This document shows positions 18,094 to 27,813 of a stretch of DNA of 64,000 nucleotides, in pieces (the stretch's first letter is position 1; each line of letters begins with the position of its first letter). Location of the stretch: contig NZ_JACCBT010000001.1 of assembly GCF_013409045.1 (NCBI RefSeq), positions 6,882,001-6,946,000 on the forward strand, read 5' to 3'. The notes below the pieces were generated by a model, which worked only from the letters and a program-made list of their open reading frames with translations, made no database searches and was not told the origin of the DNA. Both the position numbers and the translations under genes were made by a program. The DNA comes from Actinomadura citrea (lineage in GTDB: Bacteria; Actinomycetota; Actinomycetes; Streptosporangiales; Streptosporangiaceae).

Positions 18094-18579
18094 ATGTCAA
18101 GTGACGGCGGGCCGCGGGACGCGCCCGGATTCGAACTGCCGCTGCGGCTCTTCCTGGCGTTCCGCGCGATCATCGACGAACTGCACGCCGAGCTGGCCCG
18201 GGAGGGCCATCCGGACCTGCGGCCGATGCACGGCTTCGTGTTCCAGGCCATCGGCCCGGACGGCACGACGGCGGTGGAGCTCGGCCGCCGGCTCGGGGTG
18301 TCCAAGCAGGCCGCGGGCAAGATGGTGGAGTCGCTGGAGCGGGCCGGCTACCTGGAGCGCGGGGTCGATCCGCGGGACGCCCGACGGAAGATCGTCCGGG
18401 TGACCGCGCGGGGCACGGACTCACTCGTCCGGTCCGAGCGCATCTTCGAGCGGATCCGGGGCGACTGGGTTCGGGCGCTCGGCGCCGAGCGCCTGCGGGC
18501 CCTGGAGGACGATCTCCGCCGGATGACGCCCGCGGACCTGTGGCGGCTCGACATGCCGGGATGGTTCGGCGCGCCCTGA
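18094..18579 (+). CDS. MarR-family transcriptional regulator
   Basis: Winged-helix regulator of 161 residues. The recognition region reads TTAVELGRRLGVSKQAAGKM followed by VESLERAGYLERGVDPRDAR, the standard MarR wing with the D-x-R-D-x-R pattern. The ATG at 18094 is preferred; an in-frame TTG nine nucleotides earlier is possible. The gap upstream contains two matching operator-like sites, consistent with autoregulation and control of the cupin gene. Confidence 0.88.
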   Translation: MSSDGGPRDAPGFELPLRLFLAFRAIIDELHAELAREGHPDLRPMHGFVFQAIGPDGTTAVELGRRLGVSKQAAGKMVESLERAGYLERGVDPRDARRKIVRVTARGTDSLVRSERIFERIRGDWVRALGAERLRALEDDLRRMTPADLWRLDMPGWFGAP

Positions 18580-18700
18580 TTTTTTCGGGGGCGGTGACCG
18601 TATGGGTCCAGGCAGTCGCTTAGACCACTCGCACCGGTGTCCGCCGGCCTCGCGGCGGCCCTTGTCGACCCCGGTCGGCGCGGTTACGATCGGCGCAATT

Positions 18701-18719
18701 CTTAGGAAACTTTCCTAAG
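18701..18719. promoter_or_regulatory. Perfect 19-nt palindrome upstream of the chitinase gene
   Basis: CTTAGGAAA-C-TTTCCTAAG is a perfect 9-bp inverted repeat around one base, 51 nt before the chitinase start. The position fits an operator overlapping the promoter or leader. From memory it resembles palindromes reported upstream of actinomycete chitosanase genes controlled by ROK-type repressors; that resemblance was not verified. Confidence 0.65.
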
Positions 18720-18769
18720 AGATGGCGGGGATTCCTGTTTGCTTCGGGGGCCGAACCGAACGGAGAACC

Positions 18770-20602
<1,833 letters not shown>

Positions 20603-20649
20603 GCTGTTCGCAGAAGGGCACTCCCAGCCCCTCAGACAGCCGAGACTTC

Positions 20650-20684
20650 GGGCCCCTGACCAACCGGACGCCGGTCAGGGGCCC
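20650..20684. terminator. Hairpin terminator after the chitinase gene
   Basis: Perfect 12-bp stem, GGGCCCCTGACC (20650-20661) with its complement at 20673-20684, and an 11-nt loop. It lies 48 nt past the chitinase stop. Confidence 0.82.
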
Positions 20685-20815
20685 GCCCCTTCGACGGGCT
20701 CGGACCAGGCGGGCTTCTCTGCCACGGCGTGCGGGCGTCCATCATGGGAACGGTCAGGAACGCCCACCGAACCGCACCGGTTCGGCTGCGCGGACGCACG
20801 ACACGAGGAGCCTTC

Positions 20816-21640
20816 TTGCACGACTGGACGCTGGGCAGGACGTACCGGAGCCATGCCGGAGAGGTCCGGTGGGCGGTACTAGGCGCTGAGGGAGCACCCC
20901 CAGTCGTCCTGCTGCATGGCACCCCGTTCTCGTCCTACGTGTGGCGTGGTGTCGCGCGCGCTCTGGCCATGACCCATCGCGTGTACGTCTGGGACATGCC
21001 TGGCTATGGGACGTCCGAAATGAGCGAAGGACAGGACGTCTCGCTTGCGGCGCAGGGCAGAGTCTTCGTCGAACTGCTGGAGCATTGGGGCCTGGACGAG
21101 CCGTCCGTCGTGGCGCACGACTTCGGCGGTGCCGTGGCACTGCGCGCGCACCTCCTGCACGGCGCCCCCTACCGCCGCCTCGCTCTCGTCGACCCCGTGG
21201 CGCTGGCGCCGTGGGGGTCGCCGTTCTTCCGTCTGGTCGGAGCCAACGCGGAGGTGTTCGAGCAGCTCCCGCCCGCGCTGCACGGCGCGCTCGTCCGCGA
21301 GTACGTGACGTCCGCGAGCCACAAGGGGCTGCATCCGGCCACTCTCGACGCGCTCGTCGCCCCCTGGCTGGGAGACGCCGGCCAGCCCGCGTTCTACCGG
21401 CAGATCGCGCAGGCCGACCAGCGCCACACCGACGACGTCCAGGGCCGCTACCGCGAGCTGGACCTCCCGGTCCTGATCTGCTGGGGCGCCGAGGACACGT
21501 GGATCCCCCCGGCCAAGGGCCGCGAGCTGGCCGGGCTCGTCCCCCGCGCGCGCCTCCAGACGGTCGAGCGGGCGGGGCACCTGGTGCAGGAGGACGCACC
21601 GGCCGAGCTGACCGCCGCGCTCACCGCGTTCCTCTCATGA
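20816..21640 (+). CDS. Alpha/beta hydrolase with Asp nucleophile
   Basis: Hydrolase of 274 residues, related to haloalkane dehalogenases and epoxide hydrolases. The oxyanion motif is LLHGTP. The nucleophile elbow reads AHDFGG, with Asp in place of Ser, and GHLVQED near the end supplies the catalytic His. A helical cap follows the elbow. The TTG at 20816 was chosen because GAGGAG ends five nucleotides upstream; the longer frame starting at 20729 has no support. Its last four bases overlap the HAD gene start. The substrate is unknown. Confidence 0.82.
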   Translation: MHDWTLGRTYRSHAGEVRWAVLGAEGAPPVVLLHGTPFSSYVWRGVARALAMTHRVYVWDMPGYGTSEMSEGQDVSLAAQGRVFVELLEHWGLDEPSVVAHDFGGAVALRAHLLHGAPYRRLALVDPVALAPWGSPFFRLVGANAEVFEQLPPALHGALVREYVTSASHKGLHPATLDALVAPWLGDAGQPAFYRQIAQADQRHTDDVQGRYRELDLPVLICWGAEDTWIPPAKGRELAGLVPRARLQTVERAGHLVQEDAPAELTAALTAFLS

Positions 21641-22320
21641 TCACGGCGGTCCTGTTCGACCTGGACGGGACGCTCCTCGACCACGATGACGCCGCGCGCC
21701 GCGCCATCGTCGGAACGTTCCCGGAAGTCGACCCGGTGTGGCTCGCCGCGCGCTGGGCCGAGCTGACCGAAGAGGCGGTCGACCGGTACCTGGCAGGCGA
21801 GCTGAGCTTCGCCGAGCAGCGCCGCCTCCGGATCGTCACCCTCGCCGGGGACCTCGGCCTCGGCGCCTGGGACGACGCGCGCGCCGACGCGTGGCTCACC
21901 GGGTTCGTGGCCCGCTACCAGGCCGCCTGGCGCCCGTTCCCGGACGCGGCGCCGGCGCTCGACGCCCTCGCGGCGCACGGCCTGCGGCTCGGGGTGATCA
22001 CCAACGGGGACGCCGCGCAGCAGCGCCTGAAGGTCGAACGGCTCGGGTTCGCCGACCGGCTCCCCGTCGTCGTGGCCTCCAGCGAGGCGGGCGCCGCCAA
22101 GCCCGACGCCGGGATCTTCCTCGCGGCCTGCGCGGCCCTCGGCACCGAGCCGCACGCGGCCGCCTACGTCGGGGACCGGCTCATCGTCGACGCACGGGGC
22201 GCCGCCGCCGCGGGCCTCACCGGCGTGTGGCTCGACCGCTCCGGCGACCCGGCCCCGGACGCCCTGGACGTCGCGCGCATCACGACGCTGGACGCGCTCC
22301 CCTCACTGCTCTGGGGCTGA
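21637..22320 (+). CDS. HAD-family phosphatase
   Basis: Haloacid-dehalogenase-superfamily hydrolase of 227 residues, probably cytoplasmic. Motif I is FDLDGTLLD, with the nucleophile Asp and general acid. Motif II is VITNGD, motif III Lys is in GAAKPDAGIF, and motif IV is YVGDRLIVDARGA. A helical cap lies between motifs I and II. It is coupled to the preceding hydrolase by ATGA and convergent with the YceI gene. The phosphorylated substrate is unknown. Confidence 0.88.
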   Translation: MITAVLFDLDGTLLDHDDAARRAIVGTFPEVDPVWLAARWAELTEEAVDRYLAGELSFAEQRRLRIVTLAGDLGLGAWDDARADAWLTGFVARYQAAWRPFPDAAPALDALAAHGLRLGVITNGDAAQQRLKVERLGFADRLPVVVASSEAGAAKPDAGIFLAACAALGTEPHAAAYVGDRLIVDARGAAAAGLTGVWLDRSGDPAPDALDVARITTLDALPSLLWG

Positions 22321-22383
22321 CGCGGCGCGGCGCTGTCTCCAGCGCGGCGGCGCACCCCGTCCGGCCCGGCGGCGCGGGCGGGA

Positions 22384-22962
22384 TCAGCCGTCCTGGAGGA
22401 CCGCCTCGATCTCCAGGACGATCTGGATCTTGTCGCTCAGCGCGAGCCCGCCGCCCGCCACGGTCGTCGCCGCGCCCACGCCGAACTCCAGGCGGCTGAG
22501 CTCGCCCGTCGCGGTGAACCCGGCGCGGGCGCCCTTGGACGGGTCGTCCTGCCGGAACGGGTCGGGACCGAAGCCTCCGATCTCCAGCCGGAGCGGGACC
22601 TCCCTGGTGAGGCCGCGCAGCGACAGCTCGCCGTCCAGCACGAAGTCCTCGCCGTCCGGGCGCACGCCGGTGGAGCGGTAGCTCATGGTCGAGTACCTCT
22701 CGGTGTCCAGGAAGTCGCCGGACCTGATGTGCTCGTCGCGCTGGGTGTTGCCGGTGTCGACCGACGCCAGGTCGACCGTCGCGGTCACCGACGAGGCCAG
22801 CGGGTCGGCGCCGGTGACGATCGTCCCCTCGAACGTCCCGAAGCGGCCGCGGACCCGGCTGACCATCAGGTGCCGGACGGTGAAGCCGACCCCGGAGTGG
22901 AGGGGGTCGATGGTCCAGGTCCCCGCGAGGTAGCCGGGGATCTCGACAAGCTGGGCCGTCAT
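22384..22962 (-). CDS. YceI-family protein
   Basis: Lipocalin-like YceI-domain protein of 192 residues. It begins with the family signature WTIDPLHSGVGFTVRHLMVS and contains VRGRFGTFEGTI and SSVTATVDLASVDTGNTQRD. Members bind isoprenoid-type lipids; the physiological role in actinomycetes is unclear. There is no signal peptide, so it is likely cytoplasmic. The ATG at 22960-22962 has GTAGGAGACACC before it. It is divergent from an HxlR regulator across a gap with a 10-bp palindrome. Confidence 0.92.
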   Translation of the reverse strand: MTAQLVEIPGYLAGTWTIDPLHSGVGFTVRHLMVSRVRGRFGTFEGTIVTGADPLASSVTATVDLASVDTGNTQRDEHIRSGDFLDTERYSTMSYRSTGVRPDGEDFVLDGELSLRGLTREVPLRLEIGGFGPDPFRQDDPSKGARAGFTATGELSRLEFGVGAATTVAGGGLALSDKIQIVLEIEAVLQDG

Positions 22963-22988
22963 GGTGTCTCCTACGGTTATGGAAGGTA

Positions 22989-23013
22989 AGGCGGTTCCCA
23001 TCAGGAACCGCCT
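22989..23013. promoter_or_regulatory. Candidate HxlR operator
   Basis: Perfect 10-bp inverted repeat, AGGCGGTTCC (22989-22998) with GGAACCGCCT (23004-23013), separated by CATCA. It sits in the gap between the divergent yceI and hxlR-type genes, 26 nt from the yceI start, where a bound regulator would block transcription. Confidence 0.6.
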
Positions 23014-23085
23014 CCATGGTGCGGACAGCCCGCCAACCGGCACAAGAAGGCACTTTTTTCTGCCCTGGTCACCTGGAGATAACCG

Positions 23086-23466
23086 ATGGAGCACACCGTC
23101 GCGGGCTGCCGCGCCCGCGAGATCCTCGACCGGGTCGGCGACAAGTGGTCGCTGCAGGTCATCGCGCTGCTCGGCGAGCGCACCAAGCGGTTCACCGAGC
23201 TGAGGCGCGAGATCGACGGCATCAGCCAGCGGATGCTCACCGTCACGCTGCGCGGCCTGGAGCGCGACGGCATCGTCACCCGGACCGTCTACCCCGTGGT
23301 GCCGCCCCGCGTGGAGTACTCGCTCACCCCGATGGGCGCCACGCTGATGGACGCGGCCGGCACCCTCGTCGCCTGGGCCGAGGACCACCTCGCCCAGATC
23401 GACGCCGCCCGCGCCGACTACGACGCCCGCCAAATCGACGTGCAAGGGGACAACGGGCGCCGGTAA
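23086..23466 (+). CDS. HxlR-family transcriptional regulator
   Basis: Winged-helix regulator of 126 residues with the HxlR hallmarks CRAREILDRVGDKWSLQVIA, FTELRREIDGISQRMLTVTL and the wing YPVVPPRVEYSLTPMG. Cys8 is at the position often used for redox or electrophile sensing. It probably regulates the divergent yceI gene through the palindrome at 22989-23013. The alanyl-tRNA synthetase gene follows 128 nt downstream. Confidence 0.9.
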   Translation: MEHTVAGCRAREILDRVGDKWSLQVIALLGERTKRFTELRREIDGISQRMLTVTLRGLERDGIVTRTVYPVVPPRVEYSLTPMGATLMDAAGTLVAWAEDHLAQIDAARADYDARQIDVQGDNGRR

Positions 23467-23485
23467 CGTGGACGCGATGGTCATT

Positions 23486-23595
23486 CACGAGGTGGGACGG
23501 CGAGCTAGTCGCGCCGAGCCGGGGAACGTGCAGACGCGCCCGGCCCGGCTCGGCGGTGTGCTCTGCCATCCCATCGACCTCGTGAGGCCGTCCCA
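23486..23595 (+). promoter_or_regulatory. Structured leader of the alanyl-tRNA synthetase gene
   Basis: Three perfect complementary pairs are visible. A 12-bp hairpin forms between 23512-23523 (CGCCGAGCCGGG) and 23544-23555. TGGGACGGC at 23493-23501 pairs with GCCGTCCCA at 23587-23595, covering the first base of the ATG. CACGAGG at 23486-23492 pairs with CCTCGTG at 23578-23584, beside the GAGG ribosome-binding site. The last two pairings cross, so they would be mutually exclusive or form a pseudoknot. This suggests translational control; no ligand is known. Confidence 0.5.
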
Positions 23596-26228
23596 TGCAC
23601 TCGACTGACATCCGTTCGACCTTCCTGGGCTTCTTCCAGGAGCGCGACCACCGCGTCGTGCCGTCCAGCCCGCTGATCCCGTCCGATCCCACGCTGCTTC
23701 TGGCGAACGCGGGCATGAACCAGTTCAAGCCGTACTTCCTCGGCGAGAGCACACCCGACCACCCGCGCGCGGTGTCCGTGCAGAAGTGCGCGCGTACGTC
23801 CGACATCGAGAACGTCGGCCGCACCACGCGGCACACCACGTTCTTCGAGATGCTCGGCAACTTCTCCTTCGGCGACTACTTCAAGGCGGAGGTGATCCCC
23901 TGGGCGTGGGAGCTCCTCACCCGCCACTACAACCTCGACCCGCTACGCCTCTGGGTCACCGTGTACCTGGACGACGACGAGGCCGTCCGGCTGTGGCGGC
24001 GCCTGGGCGTCCCCTCCGAGCGGATCCAGCGGCTCGGCATGGAGGACAACTACTGGTCGATGGGCATCCCCGGCCCCTGCGGACCGTCCTCCGAACTGCA
24101 CTACGACAGGGGGCCGTCCTTCGGACGTGAAGGCGGACCCGCGGTGGACGGCGAGCGGTACCAGGAACTGTGGAACCTCGTCTTCATGCAGAACCTCCGG
24201 GGAGAGGGCCCCGGCAAGGACGGATACCCGATTCTCGGCGCGCTCCCCGCACGGAACATCGACACGGGGCTCGGGCTCGACCGTCTCGCGGCGGTGCTCC
24301 AGGACGTGGACACGGTGTGCGAGACGGACCTGCTCGCGCCGGCGTTCCGTCTCGTCCAGGAGATGGCGGGCCGCCCCTACCCGGGACGCGACGGCAGCGA
24401 CGACTCGACGTCCTTCCGCGTCGTCGCGGAGCACTCCCGTTCGATCGCGTTCCTCATCGCGGACGGCGTCATGCCCGCCCGCGACGGCCGCGGCTACGTC
24501 CTGCGCCGCCTGATGCGCCGCGCGATCCGGCACGCGCGCAGGCTCGGCATCGACGGTCCCGCGCTGCCCGCGCTGACCTCCAGCGTCGTCGGCACCCTCG
24601 GCGAAACCTGGCCTGAGCTCTCCCGTCGGTCCGAGCTCATCGAGCAGGTCGTCACGGCCGAAGAGGAGGCGTTCGAGCGGACGCTGCGCCAGGGCTCCCA
24701 GATCCTCGACACGGCGATCGGCCGCGCCACGACCGCCATCTCCGGGCGGACGGCGTTCGAACTGCACGATACCTACGGCTTCCCGATCGACCTGACCATC
24801 GACGCGGCGCGGTCGGCCGGCCTCACCGTCGACGAAGAAGCGTTCGCCGAGCTCCTCGAAGCGCAGCGCCGCCAGGCGCACCGCGCCGGCCAGGGCCGCA
24901 AGGGCAGCGCGGTCGCGCGGCAGGACCTCTACCGCCGCGTCGCCGCGGCGCACGGCCTCACCGACTTCGTCGGCTACTCCTCCGAAACAGCCGAAACACA
25001 GATCGGCGCCCTCCTCGGCTCAGACGGCGAGGTGCCCACGGCGACCGAGGGCGACGAACTGGAGGTGGTCCTGACCCGCAGCCCGTTCTACGCGGAGTCA
25101 GGCGGCCAGGTCGGCGACACGGGCACGATCCGCACGTCCGGCGCGACCCTCGACGTCCTCGACACCCGGCCGGGACTGGACGGCCTCCACGTCCACACGG
25201 TCCGCATCGTGGACGGCGAGGTCCGTCCCGGCGACGAGGCCGAAGCGACCGTGGACGCGGACCGCCGCGCGGCCACCGCCCGCTCGCACAGCGCCACCCA
25301 CGTCCTGCACGCGATGCTGCGACGCACCCTCGGCGACCACGCGGCGCAGCGGGGCTCCCGCGTGGAACCCGGACGCCTGCGCTTCGACTTCGCGCACTTC
25401 TCCCCCGTCGACACGAATCTCGTCCAGACCCTCGTCAACGACTACCTCCTCGACGACCCCGAGGTGCGCGTCTGGGAAACGACCCGGACGGAGGCGGAGC
25501 GCGCGGGCGCGGTCGCGCTGTTCGGCGAGCGTTACGGCGACGAAGTCCGCATCGTGGACATCGGTGACGCCTCCCGCGAACTCTGCGGCGGCACCCACGT
25601 CGGCCATGGCTCGCAGGCGGGCCCCGTCCACATCGTCGGCGAGGCGTCCATCGGCACCGGCCTGCGCCGCATCGAGGCCCTCACCGGCGCCGACGCCCTC
25701 CGCCACCACGACCGCGCCACGTTGCTGCTGGAGGAGCTCGCGGCGCTGCTGAACGTCCGTCCCGACCAGGCCCCCGACCGTCTCCGGGAACGCCTGGAAA
25801 CACTCGCGGAGACCCGGCGCAGCCTGGAGACGATGCACCGCGCCGAACTCGACCGGCACACCGACCGTCTCGCGTCCCTCGCCGAGCCCCTGCCCGGCGG
25901 CTGGCTGGTGGCGCACACCATCCCCGGCCTGACCGGCTCGGACCTGCGCACGATCGCGACCGGCGTCCTCACCCGCCGCGACCAGCGCGGCCTCGTCGTC
26001 CTCGGCACCGAGTCGGACGGCAAGGCGGTGCTCGTCGCGGCGGCCGGCGCGTCCACCGGCGTCCAGGCCCGCGACCTGCTGTCCGACGCGGCCCGCGAGG
26101 TCGGCGGCGGCGCGGGCGGCAGAGGCCCGGTGGCGAACGCCGGCGGCCGCCGCCCGGAGAACCTCCCCAAGGCGATCACCACCGCGGCGGCCAGGGCCCG
26201 CACCCTCCTGGCCGCAGACCAGGCGTAG
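23595..26228 (+). CDS. alaS: Alanyl-tRNA synthetase
   Basis: Class II aminoacyl-tRNA synthetase of 877 residues, full length. The N-terminal catalytic core begins STFLGFFQERDHRVVPSSPL and contains SVQKCARTSDIENVGRT, HTTFFEMLGNFSFGDYFK and DTGLGLDRL. The editing domain carries the zinc or active-site motifs SHSATHVLH and CGGTHV. The C-terminal C-Ala domain ends with the Gly-rich GGGAGGRGPVANAGG stretch. In actinobacteria the housekeeping alaS usually sits near ruvX, mltG and aroE; none are here, so this may be a second, specialised copy. The start has GAGG seven nucleotides upstream and lies within a structured leader. A strong terminator follows. Confidence 0.93.
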   Translation: MHSTDIRSTFLGFFQERDHRVVPSSPLIPSDPTLLLANAGMNQFKPYFLGESTPDHPRAVSVQKCARTSDIENVGRTTRHTTFFEMLGNFSFGDYFKAEVIPWAWELLTRHYNLDPLRLWVTVYLDDDEAVRLWRRLGVPSERIQRLGMEDNYWSMGIPGPCGPSSELHYDRGPSFGREGGPAVDGERYQELWNLVFMQNLRGEGPGKDGYPILGALPARNIDTGLGLDRLAAVLQDVDTVCETDLLAPAFRLVQEMAGRPYPGRDGSDDSTSFRVVAEHSRSIAFLIADGVMPARDGRGYVLRRLMRRAIRHARRLGIDGPALPALTSSVVGTLGETWPELSRRSELIEQVVTAEEEAFERTLRQGSQILDTAIGRATTAISGRTAFELHDTYGFPIDLTIDAARSAGLTVDEEAFAELLEAQRRQAHRAGQGRKGSAVARQDLYRRVAAAHGLTDFVGYSSETAETQIGALLGSDGEVPTATEGDELEVVLTRSPFYAESGGQVGDTGTIRTSGATLDVLDTRPGLDGLHVHTVRIVDGEVRPGDEAEATVDADRRAATARSHSATHVLHAMLRRTLGDHAAQRGSRVEPGRLRFDFAHFSPVDTNLVQTLVNDYLLDDPEVRVWETTRTEAERAGAVALFGERYGDEVRIVDIGDASRELCGGTHVGHGSQAGPVHIVGEASIGTGLRRIEALTGADALRHHDRATLLLEELAALLNVRPDQAPDRLRERLETLAETRRSLETMHRAELDRHTDRLASLAEPLPGGWLVAHTIPGLTGSDLRTIATGVLTRRDQRGLVVLGTESDGKAVLVAAAGASTGVQARDLLSDAAREVGGGAGGRGPVANAGGRRPENLPKAITTAAARARTLLAADQA

Positions 26229-26232
26229 CCCA

Positions 26233-26267
26233 GCAGGCGTCCGCACGAACCCCGTGCGGACGCCTGC
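26233..26267. terminator. Hairpin terminator after alaS
   Basis: Perfect 15-bp stem, GCAGGCGTCCGCACG (26233-26247) with 26253-26267, and a 5-nt loop, followed by CTTGGCTT. It begins 5 nt after the alaS stop codon. Confidence 0.9.
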
Positions 26268-26345
26268 CTTGGCTTCGCTGGTCCTGGAACCTTGCGACGA
26301 CCACCACGACTGTGGGGCCTGCCGGTCGGGGGGGATGAAACACGG

Positions 26346-26419
26346 TCGGGCTGGCGGGATTCGAACCCACGACCCCTGGCACCCAAAGCCAGTGCGCTAC
26401 CAAGCTGCGCTACAGCCCG
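26346..26419 (-). tRNA. tRNA-Pro (anticodon TGG)
   Basis: A cloverleaf can be folded on the minus strand: acceptor stem CGGGCTG/CAGCCCG, D arm GCGCAGCTTGGTAGCGC, anticodon stem CTGGC/GCCAG with loop TTTGGGT (anticodon TGG), variable loop GGGTC and T arm GTGGGTTCGAATCCCGC. The discriminator is A and CCA is not encoded. Confidence 0.96.
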
Positions 26420-26556
26420 CAAACCACCGCTGAACGCGATGACGCGAGAAGTGTAGTCCCGATCGCCCCCCGCCCGCTCCGCCCCGGCACGTCCACCCCG
26501 AGAACCCTGTACGCTACGGGATGGCGACCGAGGCCCGCCGGGCCCTCACACGCCTA

Positions 26557-26627
26557 GCGGGCGTAGCTCAATGGTAGAGCCCCAGTCTTCCAAACTGGCT
26601 ACGCGGGTTCGATTCCCGTCGCCCGCT
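26557..26627 (+). tRNA. tRNA-Gly (anticodon TCC)
   Basis: Cloverleaf: acceptor stem GCGGGCG/CGCCCGC, D arm GCTCAATGGTAGAGC, anticodon stem CCAGT/ACTGG with loop CTTCCAA (anticodon TCC), and T arm CGGGTTCGATTCCCG. Discriminator T. The gene content changes from housekeeping to mobile and defence genes immediately after it, so its 3' end is the probable chromosomal attachment site of the element to its right. Confidence 0.96.
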
Positions 26628-26685
26628 CTTCTATTTCCCCAGGTCAGAGCCCTATGTGGCGATCTTGACCGCCCTTCCGAAGATC

Positions 26686-26705
26686 ATTTGTCACCCATTT
26701 GTCAC
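26686..26705. repeat. Paired ATTTGTCAC direct repeats next to tRNA-Gly
   Basis: ATTTGTCAC occurs at 26686-26694 and again at 26697-26705, an 11-nt period of about one helical turn, 59 nt beyond the tRNA. Such short phased repeats beside an attachment site suit arm-type sites for an integrase or excisionase. The function is inferred from position only. Confidence 0.45.
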
Positions 26706-26819
26706 TGGGATCTGGCACGCCTGAGCGGCCTTCTGGTTCAACTGCCGTGCTTCGTGATCACGGTCTGACCATCCCTGGCGTAGATCAGCACGGTGACGGA
26801 TCTTGCGTCCTCAACACGG

Positions 26820-26851
26820 AAGGTCCGGCTCCCCTCGGGGAGCCGGACCTT
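26820..26851. terminator. Hairpin terminator after the excisionase-like gene
   Basis: Perfect 15-bp stem, AAGGTCCGGCTCCCC (26820-26834) with 26837-26851, with a tight TC loop. It lies 18 nt beyond the stop of the minus-strand HTH gene and separates it from the attachment region. In the minus-strand direction it ends the xis-containing operon. Confidence 0.85.
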
Positions 26852-26869
26852 CGTTCGGTGGACGGCTCG

Positions 26870-27076
26870 CTAGCTCGGCTCGATGCCGAGCAGTCGGCGG
26901 AGATCGACCGTCACGACGCGGTAGCTCGTGCCGATACGGATCACCTTGCAGGGGAACTGCCCTTGTTGGGCGAGTTGGTAGGCGCGGGTACGTCCGAGCC
27001 CGAGGGCGCGGGCGGCGGTCTCAACGCTGACCGTGGTGGGGAGAGCGAGAAGCTCGTCCTGGCTCATCTGCTTCAT
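26870..27076 (-). CDS. Excisionase-like helix-turn-helix protein
   Basis: Small DNA-binding protein of 68 residues with a MerR-type winged helix: TVSVETAARALGLGRTRAYQ is the helix-turn-helix and GTSYRVVTVDLRRLLGI the wing and end. This is the layout of Xis/recombination directionality factors in actinomycete integrative elements. It is the last gene of a leftward operon next to the tRNA-Gly attachment region, as expected of xis. The ATG at 27074-27076 overlaps the upstream gene's stop (ATGA). The frame continues upstream but the extension is a shadow. Confidence 0.8.
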   Translation of the reverse strand: MKQMSQDELLALPTTVSVETAARALGLGRTRAYQLAQQGQFPCKVIRIGTSYRVVTVDLRRLLGIEPS

Positions 27077-27618
27077 GCTCCCGCCCCCTTCCGGGAGCTG
27101 CCGAACCATCTCGTCCGGGGCCTTCCGTTCTCGGGCTGTCTCGCTCGTGGCTCTGCTCGCCGGCGCGGGGCGGTGGGGACGGCTTCGGCGGCGGCGTCGT
27201 AGGACGGGGGTGCGCCGGTCTCGAACGGCAGCCCGTTGCTGTGAACGTGGTTGATCGCCCTGCGCGCTTGGTCGATGGCTTCCCCGCATCCCGCGCCCAG
27301 ATGACGGGCGTGAAGGACTGCGCGGCCGAAGGCGTCGAGTGCCTCGTCGAGAGGCGCGCCGTGGTCATGGGTGAGAAGTCCATCTGCATGCTGGCGCGCG
27401 AGAAAGCGTTCGAGTCGGAGGAGAAGAGTGTCGAGGCTGGAGGCGGCTGCGTGGACGGCGTCCAGCACTGCGTAGACGGTCGCCGGTCCGGCAAGGCCGC
27501 CCGTCTGACCGATGGCCCGGTTCAGCGACCGTACGGCGCTCTCCAGCTCCAGGGCGGACTGCTCGGTCTCGTGGTCGGTTTGGGGGTTACGGCCGACCTG
27601 AGTGTGGTCGTCTGTCAA
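27073..27618 (-). CDS. Hypothetical helical protein coupled to xis
   Basis: Unrecognised protein of 181 residues. Residues about 15-130 look all-helical with heptad-like leucines (SALELESAVRSLNRAIGQ; SSLDTLLLRLERFLARQ). The C-terminal 50 residues are Pro/Arg-rich and basic. I chose the TTG at 27616-27618 because AGGAG lies exactly seven nucleotides upstream; no ATG has comparable support. It overlaps the xis gene by ATGA and lies 195 nt downstream of the relaxase gene, so it may take part in transfer or maintenance. No function is assigned. Confidence 0.65.
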   Translation of the reverse strand: MTDDHTQVGRNPQTDHETEQSALELESAVRSLNRAIGQTGGLAGPATVYAVLDAVHAAASSLDTLLLRLERFLARQHADGLLTHDHGAPLDEALDAFGRAVLHARHLGAGCGEAIDQARRAINHVHSNGLPFETGAPPSYDAAAEAVPTAPRRRAEPRARQPENGRPRTRWFGSSRKGAGA

Positions 27619-27813
27619 GGGTGCACTCCTGAAGGCGCAGACCCTCCGCGGGAGGGCCATAGCTGATCGTGGACATGGCCCGTCCTTTCTCTCGGGGAGC
27701 GACAGGCAGACGCCTTGCCGCTCCATGACTTTGTTTCCGCTCCGTCATTGTGCACGTACCGTGTTCGTGACTCCATCACTGCGAACGCATCGGCGAGTCT
27801 CGACTTCCCCTGG

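Noticed and set aside
23486..23595. T-box riboswitch upstream of alaS
   Set aside because: Only a weak match to the T-box core is present, with the wrong discriminator-contact base, no Stem I with a specifier codon and little room after hxlR. Reported as a generic structured leader instead.
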